DNA of 64,000 nucleotides, taken from assembly GCF_910592395.1 (NCBI RefSeq), contig NC_088323.1:11457501-11521500 (forward strand). Direction: 5' to 3'. Position 1 is the stretch's first letter. Every line of letters begins with the position of its first letter. Shown in pieces: positions 1 to 10,488 of this stretch. Under the pieces are notes generated by a model. The model was not told the origin of the DNA, ran no database searches, and saw only the letters and a program-made list of their open reading frames with translations. The stretch is from Lineus longissimus. Its lineage: Eukaryota > Nemertea > Pilidiophora > Heteronemertea > Lineidae. The translations under genes were made by a program, and so were the position numbers.

Positions 1-432
1 ATGAAGAGCTACCATGATTTCTTGAATGTTTGACTATCAAATTCAAACTTACTAGCTTCCTGTCTCAGGTTGCATTATGGGTGATATTTAACACTGAATT
101 TGACTGCAATTACCACTGCTTTACACTGCCATCAAGTCTTAATCTCACCAGTCATAAAGCAGTGGTTTTCAGTCATGTTGAAAATGCCACGGGTTTCGAT
201 CAGAGTTGGAGAAGTGGAAATCAGTGGTCTTTCAGTCATAGGCAGTGTTTTTGAAATACGTCGTTCATAATGATATGCAAGTGGCAGTGCTTTGCAGTGG
301 TCTTTCAGTCAAAATCAGTGGTATTAAAACATTAAGAAAAAATGATATGCCTAAGACAGTCATATGCAGTGGGGGTTTCAGTCAAAAGCAGTGTGATGCA
401 GTCATTTTCAGTGCACTGCCTTTCGGTGAGGG
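1..432 (-). mobile_element. Terminal part of an unclassified DNA element, copy 1 (inverted relative to 20479-22054)
   Basis: This segment is the reverse complement of 20479-20910 with only scattered mismatches and no length difference over 432 bases. The homology stops at GGTGAGGG (425-432), which matches the CCCTCACC outer end of the copy at 20479. The outer end therefore points right, and the rest of the element lies left of the window. The sequence is packed with short subterminal repeats (CAGTG and TTCAGTC types), typical of transposase-binding arrays. Right after position 432 Polinton integrase coding sequence starts in mid-domain, so this is an insertion into the integrase gene. Open frames inside it have no recognisable product. 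Confidence 0.85.
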
Positions 433-1100
433 AAGGCAATGAGTTCTACAACCAACACTTCAAAAAACTCTTGACAGAAAACAACATAGAGTGGTTCTCT
501 ACATTTTCAGGTAAGAAGGCAGCAGTTGTGGAAAGATTAAACATAACTTTAAAGGATAAAATGTGGAAATACTTCACCGCAAAGGAAACTGACAAGTGGG
601 TCGATGTCTTAGATGACTTGGTGAGCGGCTACAACAACTCATTTCACTCCTCAATAGGGATGAAAATAATTGACGCCAGAAAGAGGGAGAATGAAGGAAC
701 TGTCTGGTACAACCTCTACGGCATACATCTTAAAGAAACATTTGGAGATCCGAAGTACAAGGTGGGCGACAGCGTCAGAATTTCAAAGTACAAGACTTTT
801 TTCGACAAAGGCTACTTGCCCAATTTTACTGAAGAAGTCTTTCAAATAAGACAGATAGTATTCACTCATCCAATCGTCTACAAACTTGAAGATTATCAAA
901 AGGAAGAAATTCAAGGATATTTTTGCGAACAAGAATTAAGTTATGTTACCAATCCTGACCAACTAGAGTACAAAATAGAGAAGATAATGAGGTACAAGAC
1001 CACTAAAGGTAAAAAATACGAATTAGTGAAATGGAAAGGCTACAGTGACAAATTCAATGAATGGTTGCCAATTTCAGACATAAAAAGCCTAAAAACATAA
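433..1100 (+). pseudogene. Polinton retroviral-type integrase, C-terminal part with chromodomain
   Basis: Catalyses strand transfer of the element into chromosomal DNA in related elements. The frame opens in the middle of the rve catalytic core: GNEFYN follows the place of the second catalytic Asp, and the third acidic residue is the Glu of AAVVERLN. Then come the MWKYFT and YNNSFHSS motifs common to Polinton integrases, an SH3-like stretch (KVGDSVRISKYKTFFDKGY), and a C-terminal chromodomain (YELVKWKGYSDKFNEWLPIS). Everything upstream, including the zinc-binding N-terminus and first two Asp residues, is missing because the element at 1-432 abuts codon GGC. The frame left is intact to TAA at 1098-1100. 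Reading frame upstream of 433 belongs to the inserted element, not to the protein. Confidence 0.93.
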
Positions 1101-1125
1101 AGGATAAAATCTTTTTATCCTTTAA

Positions 1126-1782
1126 ATGGAGAGTCAAATAATAGTGAACAACTATGGTACATTAAATGTTAATTTAGGTACAGTAAATGTTAATTTTGGG
1201 ACATTAGTGACAGGTAAGGAATGTGTTAAGTGCGATGCATCTAAATTTGAAAGTCATTTTGAAAAGAACAGAAGAGGCAATTTACTGGACTACTGTAAAT
1301 CATGTGGTACCAAAACAAAGACATGCGGTAAATGTGAAGAAGTGAAATTACTAAGCGATGGTGAATTCGGTAAAGAAGGAAAAAGAGGGAAATGTAGAGC
1401 TTGTTTTAATTCATACTACAAAGGTTATCTTAATAAGAGTGGTAATAGAGACAGTCAAAACGTGAGAGTTAGTCTTAACCGTATTTCTAAAGGAGAGTGT
1501 ACTGGTAACTCGGAATTTCGTCTAGGTTTTTCCAATGATTTCTTCAGGGATTGGTTAAACTACCAAAGGAGTCTATCACAAATAGTAGATGAGGAGTTGG
1601 ATCATGTTCTACCAATCAAGGAATTCAAAGATCACCCAGAACTGTGTTACTCTTGGTTTAACATGCGGCCAATGTCTAAAACACAAAACAGACAGAAGAG
1701 TGCCACAGTTGACTGGAGTATTTTCAAAGAGCAATTGGACCGCTCAATTAGCTTTATGATCAATAAGCATAATGAAAACTGA
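1126..1782 (+). CDS. HNH-type endonuclease-like zinc-finger protein of the Polinton
   Basis: A 218-residue intact frame starting at the ATG 26 bases after the integrase stop. The N-terminus has three short near-repeats of the kind GTLNVNLGTVNVNFGTL. Four CxxC pairs follow (CVKC, CKSC, CGKC, CRAC, about residues 32-90), suggesting treble-clef or zinc-ribbon folding. The C-terminal half has LDHVLPIKEF...CYSWFNMRPM...N, the D-H, W-N-P and N pattern of HNH nucleases encoded by large DNA viruses and mobile elements. The role is unproven: DNA nicking or recombination is the inference from the family. The upstream start is chosen because no earlier ATG is open after the integrase stop. It is one of the few undamaged genes in this element. 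Confidence 0.65.
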   Translation: MESQIIVNNYGTLNVNLGTVNVNFGTLVTGKECVKCDASKFESHFEKNRRGNLLDYCKSCGTKTKTCGKCEEVKLLSDGEFGKEGKRGKCRACFNSYYKGYLNKSGNRDSQNVRVSLNRISKGECTGNSEFRLGFSNDFFRDWLNYQRSLSQIVDEELDHVLPIKEFKDHPELCYSWFNMRPMSKTQNRQKSATVDWSIFKEQLDRSISFMINKHNEN

Positions 1783-1818
1783 TTTGTCTATCGAGACGGT
1801 GTCTATTGAGACGAAAAC

Positions 1819-2082
1819 ATGATAAAAGAGTGGAGAAGGATAACAAACAAGTATTTTGGGTTTTATCCCGAGTTTTACAATAAGTTTCTACTTAATGATA
1901 TTGCGTTATTGAACAACGTCATCTTTCAAAATGAATTAAACCAACAAGAAGCAGACAGTTTTACTAAGGAGTTGAATGTGAAAGTTTCAAGTCTAAAACA
2001 TAATTTAATGACAGTAAAATTACCTACGCCAGAGGATTTAAGGCATAAATTTCAACTGGCGACTTATTCACCATATTTTTAA
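1819..2082 (+). CDS. Small Polinton protein of unknown function
   Basis: An 87-residue frame rich in Asn, Leu and aromatic residues, beginning MIKEWRRITNKYF and ending TYSPYF. It has no signal peptide, membrane span or cysteine pattern that I recognise. It lies 36 bases after the HNH gene on the same strand. Codon use looks like that of its neighbours (A/T-ending), which supports a real gene. No function is proposed. Confidence 0.5.
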   Translation: MIKEWRRITNKYFGFYPEFYNKFLLNDIALLNNVIFQNELNQQEADSFTKELNVKVSSLKHNLMTVKLPTPEDLRHKFQLATYSPYF

Positions 2083-2158
2083 ACTGAAAACTTTATTGTA
2101 GAAAATTACAGTAAATGTTAATTTATGTGTACGTCATTAGATTTTTTCATCTGAATAA

Positions 2159-2371
2159 ATGAATAGAACTTGGGGTTACACAAAACGACCACGTAATTGG
2201 AAAGAAAGATTAGAACAATTTCACAGAAAATTAGAGGCAGAAGAGGCAAAGTTGGAGACTGAGCCCGAAAAACCTTTAAAATTTGCTGTACTCCAAAAAC
2301 CTGTAGTGTCTGTAAGATCAACACCAAACACTAGAAATGTCAGAGAAACTGATTCTAGTTATTCCCACTAA
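2159..2371 (+). CDS. Small charged Polinton protein of unknown function
   Basis: A 70-residue frame from ATG 2159 to TAA. The middle (residues 14-40) is a highly charged, probably helical stretch (KERLEQFHRKLEAEEAKLE), followed by a Ser/Thr/Pro-containing tail. It ends four bases before the next gene, an operon-like packing seen across this element. Not recognised. It could be a short DNA-binding or scaffold protein but nothing in the sequence decides this. Confidence 0.45.
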   Translation: MNRTWGYTKRPRNWKERLEQFHRKLEAEEAKLETEPEKPLKFAVLQKPVVSVRSTPNTRNVRETDSSYSH

Positions 2372-2375
2372 TTAA

Positions 2376-3035
2376 ATGGACGGAGACAACAAGGTTTATC
2401 CAGATTTAAGTCATTTAAACTCTGAAAGTCATTTAAACTCTGAAAGGGCTGAAAAGCACGCAGAAAGTAACCCTCAGGCTTTCAGACTAAAACAAATATG
2501 TGAGGTTAAGAGTTTCTTAGAAAGCGAGATTGAATTTAGAAGAAAGATATTTTCAAAGTACAAAAAAGCATTTAGCGTAATTACGAGCATAAGTCATAGT
2601 CTTAATTTTGTAAGCGTTGCGGCTGGCTCAGTTGGTGTGTCTGCACTGGCTGGTGTAATCACCGCACCAATAGGTTTTGCACTTGGTGGAGTGACCATTG
2701 GGAGCGCCATTATCTCCCCAGCCCTAAGTTGGAAGAAAAAAAGATATCATGAAGAAAATTGAAAAACATGAGAAGATTGGAATGTTGGCAATGTCAAAAC
2801 TTAACTCCATCAATGATCTGGTAAGTAAGGCCATGAGTGATTCACACATTTCAACAGATGAGTTTACTTTGATTCTCAAAGAAAAGGAAAAACACATTGC
2901 CATGAAAAATTCCATCAGAAAAAAACAGAGGGAGGCAAGTTCAGCTGTTGATGTGGAATCTTTAAAGAAGACTTTTTAGAAGAAGGAAAAAAACTGGCAC
3001 AAACAGAGATGATAGAGAAACTAAAGTCACAGTAA
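2376..3035 (+). pseudogene. Recurrent Polinton-type protein with glycine-rich membrane segment, two frameshifts
   Basis: The first part (2376-2762) has a tandem SHLNSE repeat, a basic helix (EIEFRRKIFSKYKKAF) and a long hydrophobic Gly/Ala-rich segment (about residues 75-115) that could span or insert into membranes. The second part (from about 2745, another frame) reads HEKIGMLAMSKLNSI...STDEFTLILKEKEKH. In proteins I know from cnidarian and molluscan elements these two parts occur in one chain, in this order. The switch falls at a run of seven A (about 2733-2742), so a length change there is the likely lesion. A second frame change near 2974 is needed to reach a charged C-terminus ending at TAA 3033-3035. 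Function unknown. Programmed frameshifting is possible but unlikely given the other damage. Confidence 0.55.
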
Positions 3036-3136
3036 TGGTGGCACCATTATTGGTGGCACCAGTAATGAACCACCACCATTTCTAGCACCGCTCTCCGGAC
3101 TCTGTCCATTACCACTACTACTATCCGCCACCAATC

Positions 3137-3217
3137 ATGAGGGACAACAGTCTTACTGCATACCCACCACCATTATTGCCATCAGCACCCCCGATGTATG
3201 TTGAAAATTTAATTTAA
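3137..3217 (+). CDS. Short proline-rich frame with PSAP and PPxY-like motifs
   Basis: A 26-codon frame, reading PPPLLPSAPPMYVENLI near its end. It contains PSAP directly overlapping PPMY, the two classic short motifs that recruit ESCRT components and WW-domain ubiquitin ligases. The sequence 3036-3136 before it is also proline-rich in another frame (NEPPPFLAP), so this may be the end of a longer, frameshifted proline-rich protein. Too short to be sure that it is expressed. Confidence 0.3.
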   Translation: MRDNSLTAYPPPLLPSAPPMYVENLI

Positions 3218-3241
3218 TAATTTTGTTTACTCTAAATAGAA

Positions 3242-3601
3242 ATGGTTGATAGAAATGAGAAAATACACTGTTAAACATGTAACAAGGAGATATCCTACAG
3301 CAATCTTTCAGCACATAGGAAAACCAAAGTTCATCAAAGAATGGAGTTAACAAGCCAGTCAGACTCGCGTTCACTGCGTTTACCTAACCCTATTCTACTA
3401 CAAGATACTAAGAAACTTGAATTCGAGGCTAAGGAATTGGAGAGCATAAAGAATGTGAAGGATATTGAAGTGGTAAAAGAATTTGGTAAGCCAGTTGTTA
3501 CCATTCTTCTGAAAATTAGCAAACCGGCAAAACACGTTTACGAGTACAGAGATAAACTGGAAGAAATTCTCTTCAAGCTCACTGATTACCATCATAAATA
3601 A
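3242..3601 (+). pseudogene. Zinc-finger leader, probably the N-terminus of the polymerase gene
   Basis: Starting at ATG 3242 the frame has a zinc-finger-like pattern (C, then C three residues later, then AHRKTKVH) but is broken by TAA at 3272-3274 between the two cysteines. It is then open from 3275 to TAA at 3599-3601, giving a charged, helical chain (DTKKLEFEAKELESIKN, VYEYRDKLEEILFKL). The next frame opens at 3598, overlapping this stop, and reads on into the polymerase. A small length change near 3596-3600 would fuse the two. I infer that this is the amino-terminal part of the pPolB gene, but a separate small protein cannot be excluded. Confidence 0.5.
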
Positions 3602-6600
3602 GTATTTCAGTTAAAGCTGAATTTGACAGATCTGGCGAAAAGGCTATCTATCCTATTCAATCTCCCATGGAAAGCATAATTTCAAGAAATCAGACAATTA
3701 ATGCCATAACCAGTAAATTGAACTACATAAAGGCCGCGATTGAGGAACGATACTTCGAAGGAAGCGGCCTGAGTTTAAATGAAATCAAGTCGTGCGATCT
3801 CACAATATGTTCCTACAAGAAATGTAAAGGCGGTCACTACACTAGTTTACCATTCCGAACTAAAGCTGTCATTAATGTGAAATCAAATGATGAGAAATGT
3901 TTTCTGTGGAGTATTTTGGCTGCCAAACACAAAAACGACATAAACGTCACTGAAATCTATCCCAATCAAAACGAGGAAAGCTCAATAAAGATCAAATCCT
4001 TTCCTGTTTGCGTTCAAAAGGATATCCCTAAGATCGAACAAGACAACAATCTCAAGATTAATGTGTTCAAGTTAGAGAACGAATGGGCTAAAAGCATTTA
4101 TGCCGCAAAGCTGGAACCACTCTACCTCTCTAAGAACCATGATGATGATGGTGTTATCGATCTGTTGTATTTCAAGGGTCATTTCATGCACATAAGAGAC
4201 ATAAATCTATTCTTCAAGACTGACAGGAATAGTGTATTCATTTGAAGGAGATGCATGAATTACTTTTACAAGAAATCTACACTAGAACGACATAAATTGA
4301 AATGTGGACAACACGATTACTGTAAGATCAGTCTGCCTCAACCGAATAGTAAATGGTCACAACCTAAGTTTGAAAAGCACTCATTCAAGAACAGAGTTCC
4401 CTTTGTAATCTATGCTGATTTCGAAGCGAGAAGCACAACAGTCAATGTCAATGATAATGCAACTCGGACAGAGTTTAGAGAGCAGTGCTCAAATGATACT
4501 GATACTACTAAAAAACTATTCAAACAGATTGCATCAGCAGTTGGAGTTTACGTTCACTCTAACTATCCACAAATCTACGCCAGTGAGTATCTCCGTCACA
4601 GGGGTGCTGATGTAGTTGACGTTTTCTGTAACTGGTTACTCAGAATGGAAGAGACGTTCTCAACTCTACTGAACTGCAACATTCCTCTCATCATGACAGA
4701 CGAAGATTTGGTGAGATATTCCCAAGAAACAAACTGTTACTACTGCAATAAATTTTTAGGTGAGGACAGAGTTCAAGATCACAATCACTACAATGGAAAA
4801 TACAGAGGTGCTGTTCACAACGCTTGCAACTTGAACGAGAAGAAAGCCATGTTTGTCCCAGTGTTTTTTCACAATCTCAGTAATTACGATGCTCACCTCT
4901 TCATCAGAGATTTGATGTCTAGATCACAGAAGAAACTGAAGCTTGTTGCTAAAAACGCAGAAGAGTACATATCATTTGAGTTAGGTTGTTTTAAATTTTT
5001 AGACTCTTACAGATTCTTACAGTCTGGCTTGGACAACATCACCAAATCGATGGAAAATGGTGACTTTAAGATAACAAGACAGTCTTACCCCAATCCTGAC
5101 GATTTTAAACTATTGAGGAAGAAAGGATCGATGCCTTATTCATTTTACACGTCACATGAAAGTTACAGTGTTACTCACTTAGAGAAGTCTATGTTCTCTG
5201 ATGAATTGAAGAATGAAATGGCGGATGATTCAGTTTACCTAAAAGCCAAAGACATATGGGATCATTTCAAGATCAGAAATCATGGAGAGTTCATCGACCT
5301 GTACCTCAAAACAGACGTTCTTTTGTTAGCTGATTTATTCGAGAAATTCAGGGATGTTAATTTAAACAATTTTCAGATCGATCCTTGTCACTGCTATTCA
5401 GCACCTGGCTTGACCTGGTTGGCCGGATTGAAACACACAGACATAAATCTCGAACTTCTTACCGATACCAATATTCTACTTACTTTTGAAAAGGCAATAA
5501 GACGTGGAATTTCAGGTGCGATGGGAACAAGACATGTCAAGGCAGATGAACACCACAAACTACTCTACATAGACGCAAACAATCTCTATGGCTGGGCTAT
5601 GATGGAAAGTCAGCCTTACAGCAGTTTTCAAATGTTTGACGGTAATGATACCATGAACAAAGCACACATAACTTATCAGAAGGTCATGTCAATTCCTAAA
5701 GACAGTAAAGTAGGATATCTTTTCGAAGTAGATTTGGCTTATTCAGAGGAAATCAAGTTCAAGTCAAAGAACTTTCCATTCTGTCCAGAATCGCTTTTCA
5801 TAGACGACGACGAATTAAGCCCTTACCAGAAAGGGTTACTTGGTGACGAGAAGAGGTCAAGGGTAGAAAAATTGATCCTCACACAGAAGGACAAGACCAA
5901 CTACATTGTGCATTACAGACTTTTACAGTTTTACTTAAAGCAAGGAATGACACTAAAAAAGGTCCATTCTGTCATCAGTTTCAAACAATCAAAGTGGTTG
6001 AAATCATACATCGACTTCAACACTAAAAAGAGGATGGCTTCTACTACTGATTTCGAGAAAGATTACTTCAAATTAATGAACAATGCTTTCTACGGAAAGA
6101 CATGTGAAAACGTAAGGAACAGGGTAGAAAATTGAACTGGTGACAGATGGAGAAAGTGCCAAGAACTTCATGGCAAGTCCCAGGTTTTCATCGATTAACA
6201 TCTTTGATGAAAGTAGCGCGGCAATTTGCATGAGGAAAACATCAATGAAGTTCAACAAGCCAATCTACATAGGAGCTGCAGTACTGGAGTTGTCCAAGCT
6301 GCTGATGTATGAATTCTACTACAACATACTTCAACCTTACTTTTGTGACAAAAACCTAGAACTTCTTTATTTGGACACAGATTCTTTCGTTTTGAAGATC
6401 AAAACCGACGATTTAACAGCAGACCTCAAAGGGTTAAAGGATCACTTCGACTTCAGTAATTACCAAAAGGATCATCCTCTTTACGACACTAGCAAGAAGA
6501 AAGTGCCAGGCCACTTTAAGGATGAGCTAGGAGGAGACGAAATGCTAGAATTTATTGCACTTAGGAGTAAGATGTATACGTACAGAACTAAAAATTCTGA

Positions 6601-6874
6601 ATCAAAGAAATTGAAGGGAATTGCTAGTAATGTAGTGAAGAAGTCTATTACATTTGATGACTACCTTGATTGTCTTTTAAACACTAAGACTTTTAATCAC
6701 AAAATGCGTCATCTGAGGTCAGAAAAGCATCAAATGTATCTGGAAGAGATTGACAAGAAAAGCTTAAGCCCTTTCGATGACAAGCGTTTCATCTTAGAGG
6801 ATGGCATCTCTACATTGCCTTTCGGCATGTACTATGAAAAATACATTGATTACAGTGATGTAATGAATGTTTAA
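3598..6874 (+). pseudogene. Protein-primed family B DNA polymerase (Polinton pPolB), broken
   Basis: Replicative polymerase of Polintons, with proofreading exonuclease. Motifs in order: conserved N-terminal CFLWSILAA (about 3898); Exo I FVIYADFEAR (about 4402); a Cys/His zinc-like region YYCNKFLGEDRVQDHNHYNG (about 4738); Exo II HNLSNYDAHL (about 4870); Exo III YLKTDVLLLADLF (about 5302); Pol A LLYIDANNLYGWAM (about 5563); Pol B NNAFYGKTCENVRNR (about 6079); Pol C LYLDTDSF (about 6367); and KMYTYRT near the end. All catalytic acidic residues are present. Two lesions: an in-frame TGA at 4243-4245, just before a Cys/His cluster (RRCMNYF...HKLKC) where a Cys codon would be expected, and a one-base frame change at about 6123-6131, just after Pol B. 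The chain would be about 1,090 codons. Family assignment is certain, function in this copy is lost. Confidence 0.97.
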
Positions 6875-6908
6875 CCTTAATGAATGTTTAACCTTAATTA
6901 AATAGAAA

Positions 6909-7808
6909 ATGGACTTCATAATTTTTGAGGGTGAATGCGATGAAGCCATATTTGAGCTTAACTTAACAGACCCATTGAACATAAAATCGATCACTTTGAA
7001 AATGGTAGCGTTTTACAATTCATGGTGGACAAGCGATATGCTACCAGCGCGTGCCCAAGTATTCATGTTTCTTTACGAAGAGTTTAAGCTTAATAAATCA
7101 CTGAATGTAACCATAATAGAACAGTGCATTGAAGACATTAACCATACACCAGATGCGACGCCAGATGAATTTTGTTTGAATTTTTTAGATAACCCCTCTA
7201 TTAAAACGATAACAAAAAACAGACAATCTACATTTCCATACTCTCGACATTTTAGTTTAAGTTCGTTTTGTGAGGAATGGCAAACATACATAAAAGAAAA
7301 CGGAATAAGTAATGTGAAAATTTACTGTGACAAAAATTGCCTAGTCCTTGAACTTACAGAGGACAAATACTTTGACCTTAATACCATATTTCATGATGTT
7401 ATAAATGATACAACAGCTGGCAAAACATTCTCCTCACACATTGGCCATGTGGTAAATGAATAGTTCGGCTTTAAACAAGATGTGTTCAACAGGAAAGGAA
7501 AATACTACTCCGCCAAGCCACTTAACTTTTACAGAAAAGAATTATTCATCAGATCAAATTTGGGTGACAAAACTAAGACCCTCTACAACAATAAACATTC
7601 TGACATTTTATGTAATTTTCCTGTTGAAGATGGTGATCAGGTACAATACCAGAGATATGAACTCAGTTGTAAGAAAATAGTGAACAAAAAATGTACAAAT
7701 CTTATCAAATTTGAAATCACTGATGTGAGTGGTAAAATAATTAATTTTAGAGGAAGCACAGTTACTTTAAATTTTTCACTTGAAACTAAGAATAGTGTGT
7801 TTGAGTAA
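6909..7808 (+). pseudogene. Penton-like (minor capsid) protein of the Polinton, one in-frame stop
   Basis: The frame 6909-7808 is one reading frame of 300 codons interrupted only by TAG at 7461-7463. The end of the chain reads IKFEITDVSGKIINFRGSTVTLNF, which matches the closing strands of single jelly-roll penton/minor capsid proteins of Polinton- and adintovirus-type elements, where a D-x-x-G-x-x-I-x-F-x-G pattern is common. The position directly after pPolB fits accessory virion genes. It starts 34 bases after the polymerase stop; the intervening bases hold a small direct repeat (TAATGAATGTTTAACCT twice). The assignment rests on the C-terminus only. Confidence 0.5.
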
Positions 7809-7841
7809 TTCTTGTTTGAATAAATTCTTGTTTGAGTAATT

Positions 7842-8369
7842 CTACTCCATTAAACTAAGATTACATGTTTTAGGAGTTGTGCTTCTGAACGAGTAACCAA
7901 ACTCACAGTTATGTTTGCCTTCTGGTTTACTTCCTTCTGGTTTACTACCTTTTAATTTGCTTACTTCTGGTTTACTACCTACTTGAAGCCTGTCTCGTAC
8001 TTTCTTGTAAGTTTTGATCTTAGGATAGTAGTAAATGATGACTGCAAAACCAAATGCAGCTAAAATGACACGCAGTGTTGTACTCCCGGAACTGCCAGTA
8101 TTTTCAGGCTGATCGAGCTCTGCTTTTTGGACTTTGTCCGAATTGATATCAGTACTTTCAGTATTTTCAGGCTCTGGTCCGGGTTCATAGTCTTTCATAG
8201 TAAACCTCTCCTTTTTTGACTTCTTGAATTCCTGAGATCTTTTACCTAATTCTCGAGACCATGCAATTTGTTTTTCTGATCTTGCTCTCTTAAGGGGCTT
8301 TTCACTATCCGTCACTCGAGCTATGCTCTCGAGATCTGCTCTCTGGACTTTGTCCGTCTCCACTTCCAT
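7842..8369 (-). CDS. Single-span membrane protein of the Polinton, unknown function
   Basis: A 175-residue intact frame on the minus strand, converging with the penton-like gene (34 bases apart). The first ~90 residues are charged and disordered, with two similar DKVQ(R/K)A(D/E)L segments. One hydrophobic stretch (about residues 100-118, LRVILAAFGFAVIIYYYP) is a probable membrane anchor. After it lies a basic segment and a GSKPE repeat (three to four copies). No signal peptide. Similar layouts are seen in accessory virion or membrane proteins of viral-like elements, but I do not recognise the family. Confidence 0.55.
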   Translation of the reverse strand: MEVETDKVQRADLESIARVTDSEKPLKRARSEKQIAWSRELGKRSQEFKKSKKERFTMKDYEPGPEPENTESTDINSDKVQKAELDQPENTGSSGSTTLRVILAAFGFAVIIYYYPKIKTYKKVRDRLQVGSKPEVSKLKGSKPEGSKPEGKHNCEFGYSFRSTTPKTCNLSLME

Positions 8370-9171
8370 TTAATCTTCTGAAGTTTTCATTTTCACAAGC
8401 AGATTTTGTTTCTTGACAATGCCCTAAAGTTATCAGTGTTGATGAGGCAAGAGCAGTTAGTGCACCCATTCTCAAACTAAACTATCCTAACCATCCGTCC
8501 AATTCATTGGTAACAATGTAATCATTTCTTAGGTCTTCGTACAGCTGGTCTTCGTTATCAACAGGCAAGAAAAACTTTGTTAATTTAGTGTAAGTTTTTA
8601 AGACTGTCTTAGCCAATGAATCGTTAAGTCTGGCAGCCATCTTTGTCATGTAAATTCTCTGGTATTTCAATACTTCCTTCTCATTCATTGCGTCTAAGTC
8701 ATTAAATGTAAGCTGTTTATTTAGGAAATCCTTGCTTTTACCTGTTGCAACAAGCACCTCAAGGTCTTGTTTGGCTTTAAGGTCATTTTCAGTTAAATTA
8801 GCTTTAAGGCCATTTTCAGTTAAATTTTGTTGACACTTAGTCGGACTTTGTTGACTGCTATTTGAGGCTACTTGGACTTTGTCCTGAGAGCGTAGCTCTA
8901 GTTGGCAACTAGGGTTAACTAAACCTTGACTAGTGTTAACTAGACCTTGACTAGAACTGACTAAATTTGAACTATTTAACGCCTTGTTAGAAGCTTGTTG
9001 TTTTGTAGTGTAATTATGTTGGTAATTAGCAGTGTTCTGTTGAAAGTTAACTGCATTCTGTTGGTAATTAGTTGCAATGGGATTAGCTGGATTTGAACTA
9101 GCACTAACTGGATTAATTACTCCGATTTGTTTCATTTGCTGCTCAATTACCGTTGATGTCTGATTATTCAT
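8305..9171 (-). pseudogene. Conserved Gln/Asn-rich Polinton protein with hydrophobic tail, one in-frame stop
   Basis: From the ATG at 9171 a 229-residue chain runs to TAG at 8482-8484. Residues 1-130 are Gln/Asn/Ser-rich with repeated QQN and SQGLVN units. Residues 135-229 are a folded-looking part (DLEVLVATGKSKDFLNKQL, KYQRIYMTKMAARLNDSLAK, YIVTNELDGW) resembling a protein recurrent in cnidarian and molluscan Polinton-like elements. In those, a short hydrophobic tail follows. Here such a tail (MGALTALASSTLITLG) lies immediately after the TAG in the same frame, so I read the TAG as a nonsense mutation. The frame then stays open to 8305 and overlaps the next gene, so the true stop is uncertain. 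Confidence 0.5.
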
Positions 9172-9205
9172 TTATTTGAAAGGAAAATCCTTTCCAGACA
9201 AAGTC

Positions 9206-10285
9206 CTACTTACCAGAAAGAGGATATCTTGATCTGGCAAGTTCTAGACTACATGGTAAAGGGCAACATTTACTGATATCTTGCACCTCTAATGCCTTCA
9301 ATAGAATTTTACTTTGATTATCGATTGCTTGTTCATTTTCATATTCAAGCCTGTAATTTTTGAAGAAAATACTTCCTAAGAAACCAGACCATAGAGAGTT
9401 CAAATCATCCAGTCGAGCCTTATCAGTTGGATTCGGTTTCAATACTACATAATCAATTTTCAATGCTTTAAATGCTTGGTGTAAAAACAGCTTGTAATTT
9501 ATGGTAATTTTAACTCCACTGTAATGAAGATACTTGAGGAACGCCAAGAAAACCATTCTGAGTTCTGTGAAATTGTCTTTGGTCAACTGAGGTTTACCAA
9601 TTGCTCTGTTAATGAATTCAATTTCTAAATAAGTGTCACACTCTAGACTAGGTAAGACATCATTGGGTTTGAGTTTAACAATACCAAGTCACAAGGCATT
9701 CAGGACTATTTTTTCATAACTGGCCACACAGAGCCATTTTCTTGGACTTGAGACCTTAATCCTACTTTCAACAAAATGTTTCAAATCATTTACGAATAAA
9801 TCTGACAGACGTGTCTGGCCAAGTTCTCTGATGATGTAGTCAAAGTAACGTGTTTTGTTCTCAATCGTTATTTCTGGATTCTTAAATTCATCACTGTAAG
9901 TGGTCGAATTGCAATTCATGCAGTACATGTAAAGTTGCTTGGCCGGTCTGTCAAAACTCAGTTTTTTCTGGCATTCAAAAAGTGTCCATCGTTTGCAGTT
10001 ACGGCACAATTGAGCATCACTTCCTGTGAATGTATTATACTGTTTCATAGGTGTTACCTGGTTCATAGGTGTTACCTGGTTCATAGGTGTTACTGTAAGA
10101 TCGAGCTCTTTGTCCGGATCTTCTTCAGAGATTGTCAATAATGGTTCAACCATTGGTCTGATGTAACCATTTTGTTTCATAGGTGTTACCTGTTTCATAG
10201 GTGTTACCTGTTTCATTGGATTGAAATACTGCATTTTGCTAAAATACTTCTCTAAAGAGACATAACTGTGCATCCTTTCACTCAT
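9206..10285 (-). pseudogene. Polinton protein with MKQVTP repeats and CxxC pairs, one in-frame stop
   Basis: One reading frame of 360 codons on the minus strand, interrupted by TGA at 9689-9691. The N-terminal third has six or so hexad repeats of the type M(K/N)QVTP in two clusters (about residues 23-37 and 66-81). Next is a four-cysteine region (CRNCKRW, then YCMNCNS), likely one zinc-binding site, then helical sequence. The part past the stop continues without break to TAA near 9206. No known enzyme motif. The repeats and zinc site would suit a DNA-binding or scaffold role, but this is only inference. Confidence 0.5.
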
Positions 10286-10306
10286 GATTTAGAATAAAGA
10301 AAATCA

Positions 10307-10450
10307 TTAAGTAGTAAACTTGCTTTTATCTTTGTAACATTTCGCGCACTTGACCAGTAGATATCTGTGTCCATTTGAAGTGATGTGATGAGTTAACTTA
10401 CCCAAATTACCTGTAATTTCCTTACATCTAAGGCAATAAATCTTTTTCAT
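10307..10450 (-). CDS. Zinc-ribbon microprotein of the Polinton
   Basis: A 47-residue intact frame, beginning MKKIYCLRCKEITGN and ending KDKSKFTT, with two CxxC pairs (YCLRC and KCAKC) about 27 residues apart. This is the layout of small zinc-ribbon proteins often found in Polintons, adenovirus-like and adintovirus-like elements. It is the first gene of the leftward block, 39 bases inside the proposed element end and 21 bases before the next gene. Intact while most longer neighbours are broken, as expected for a short target of mutation. Confidence 0.6.
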   Translation of the reverse strand: MKKIYCLRCKEITGNLGKLTHHITSNGHRYLLVKCAKCYKDKSKFTT

Positions 10451-10488
10451 ATTTAATTAGCAGAGGATATTTTTAACCAACTTAAGTC

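Noticed and set aside
3242-10285. In-frame TGA/TAG/TAA codons as recoded sense codons
   Set aside because: All three stop types occur and frameshifts are also present, which fits decay of a dead element rather than a variant genetic code.
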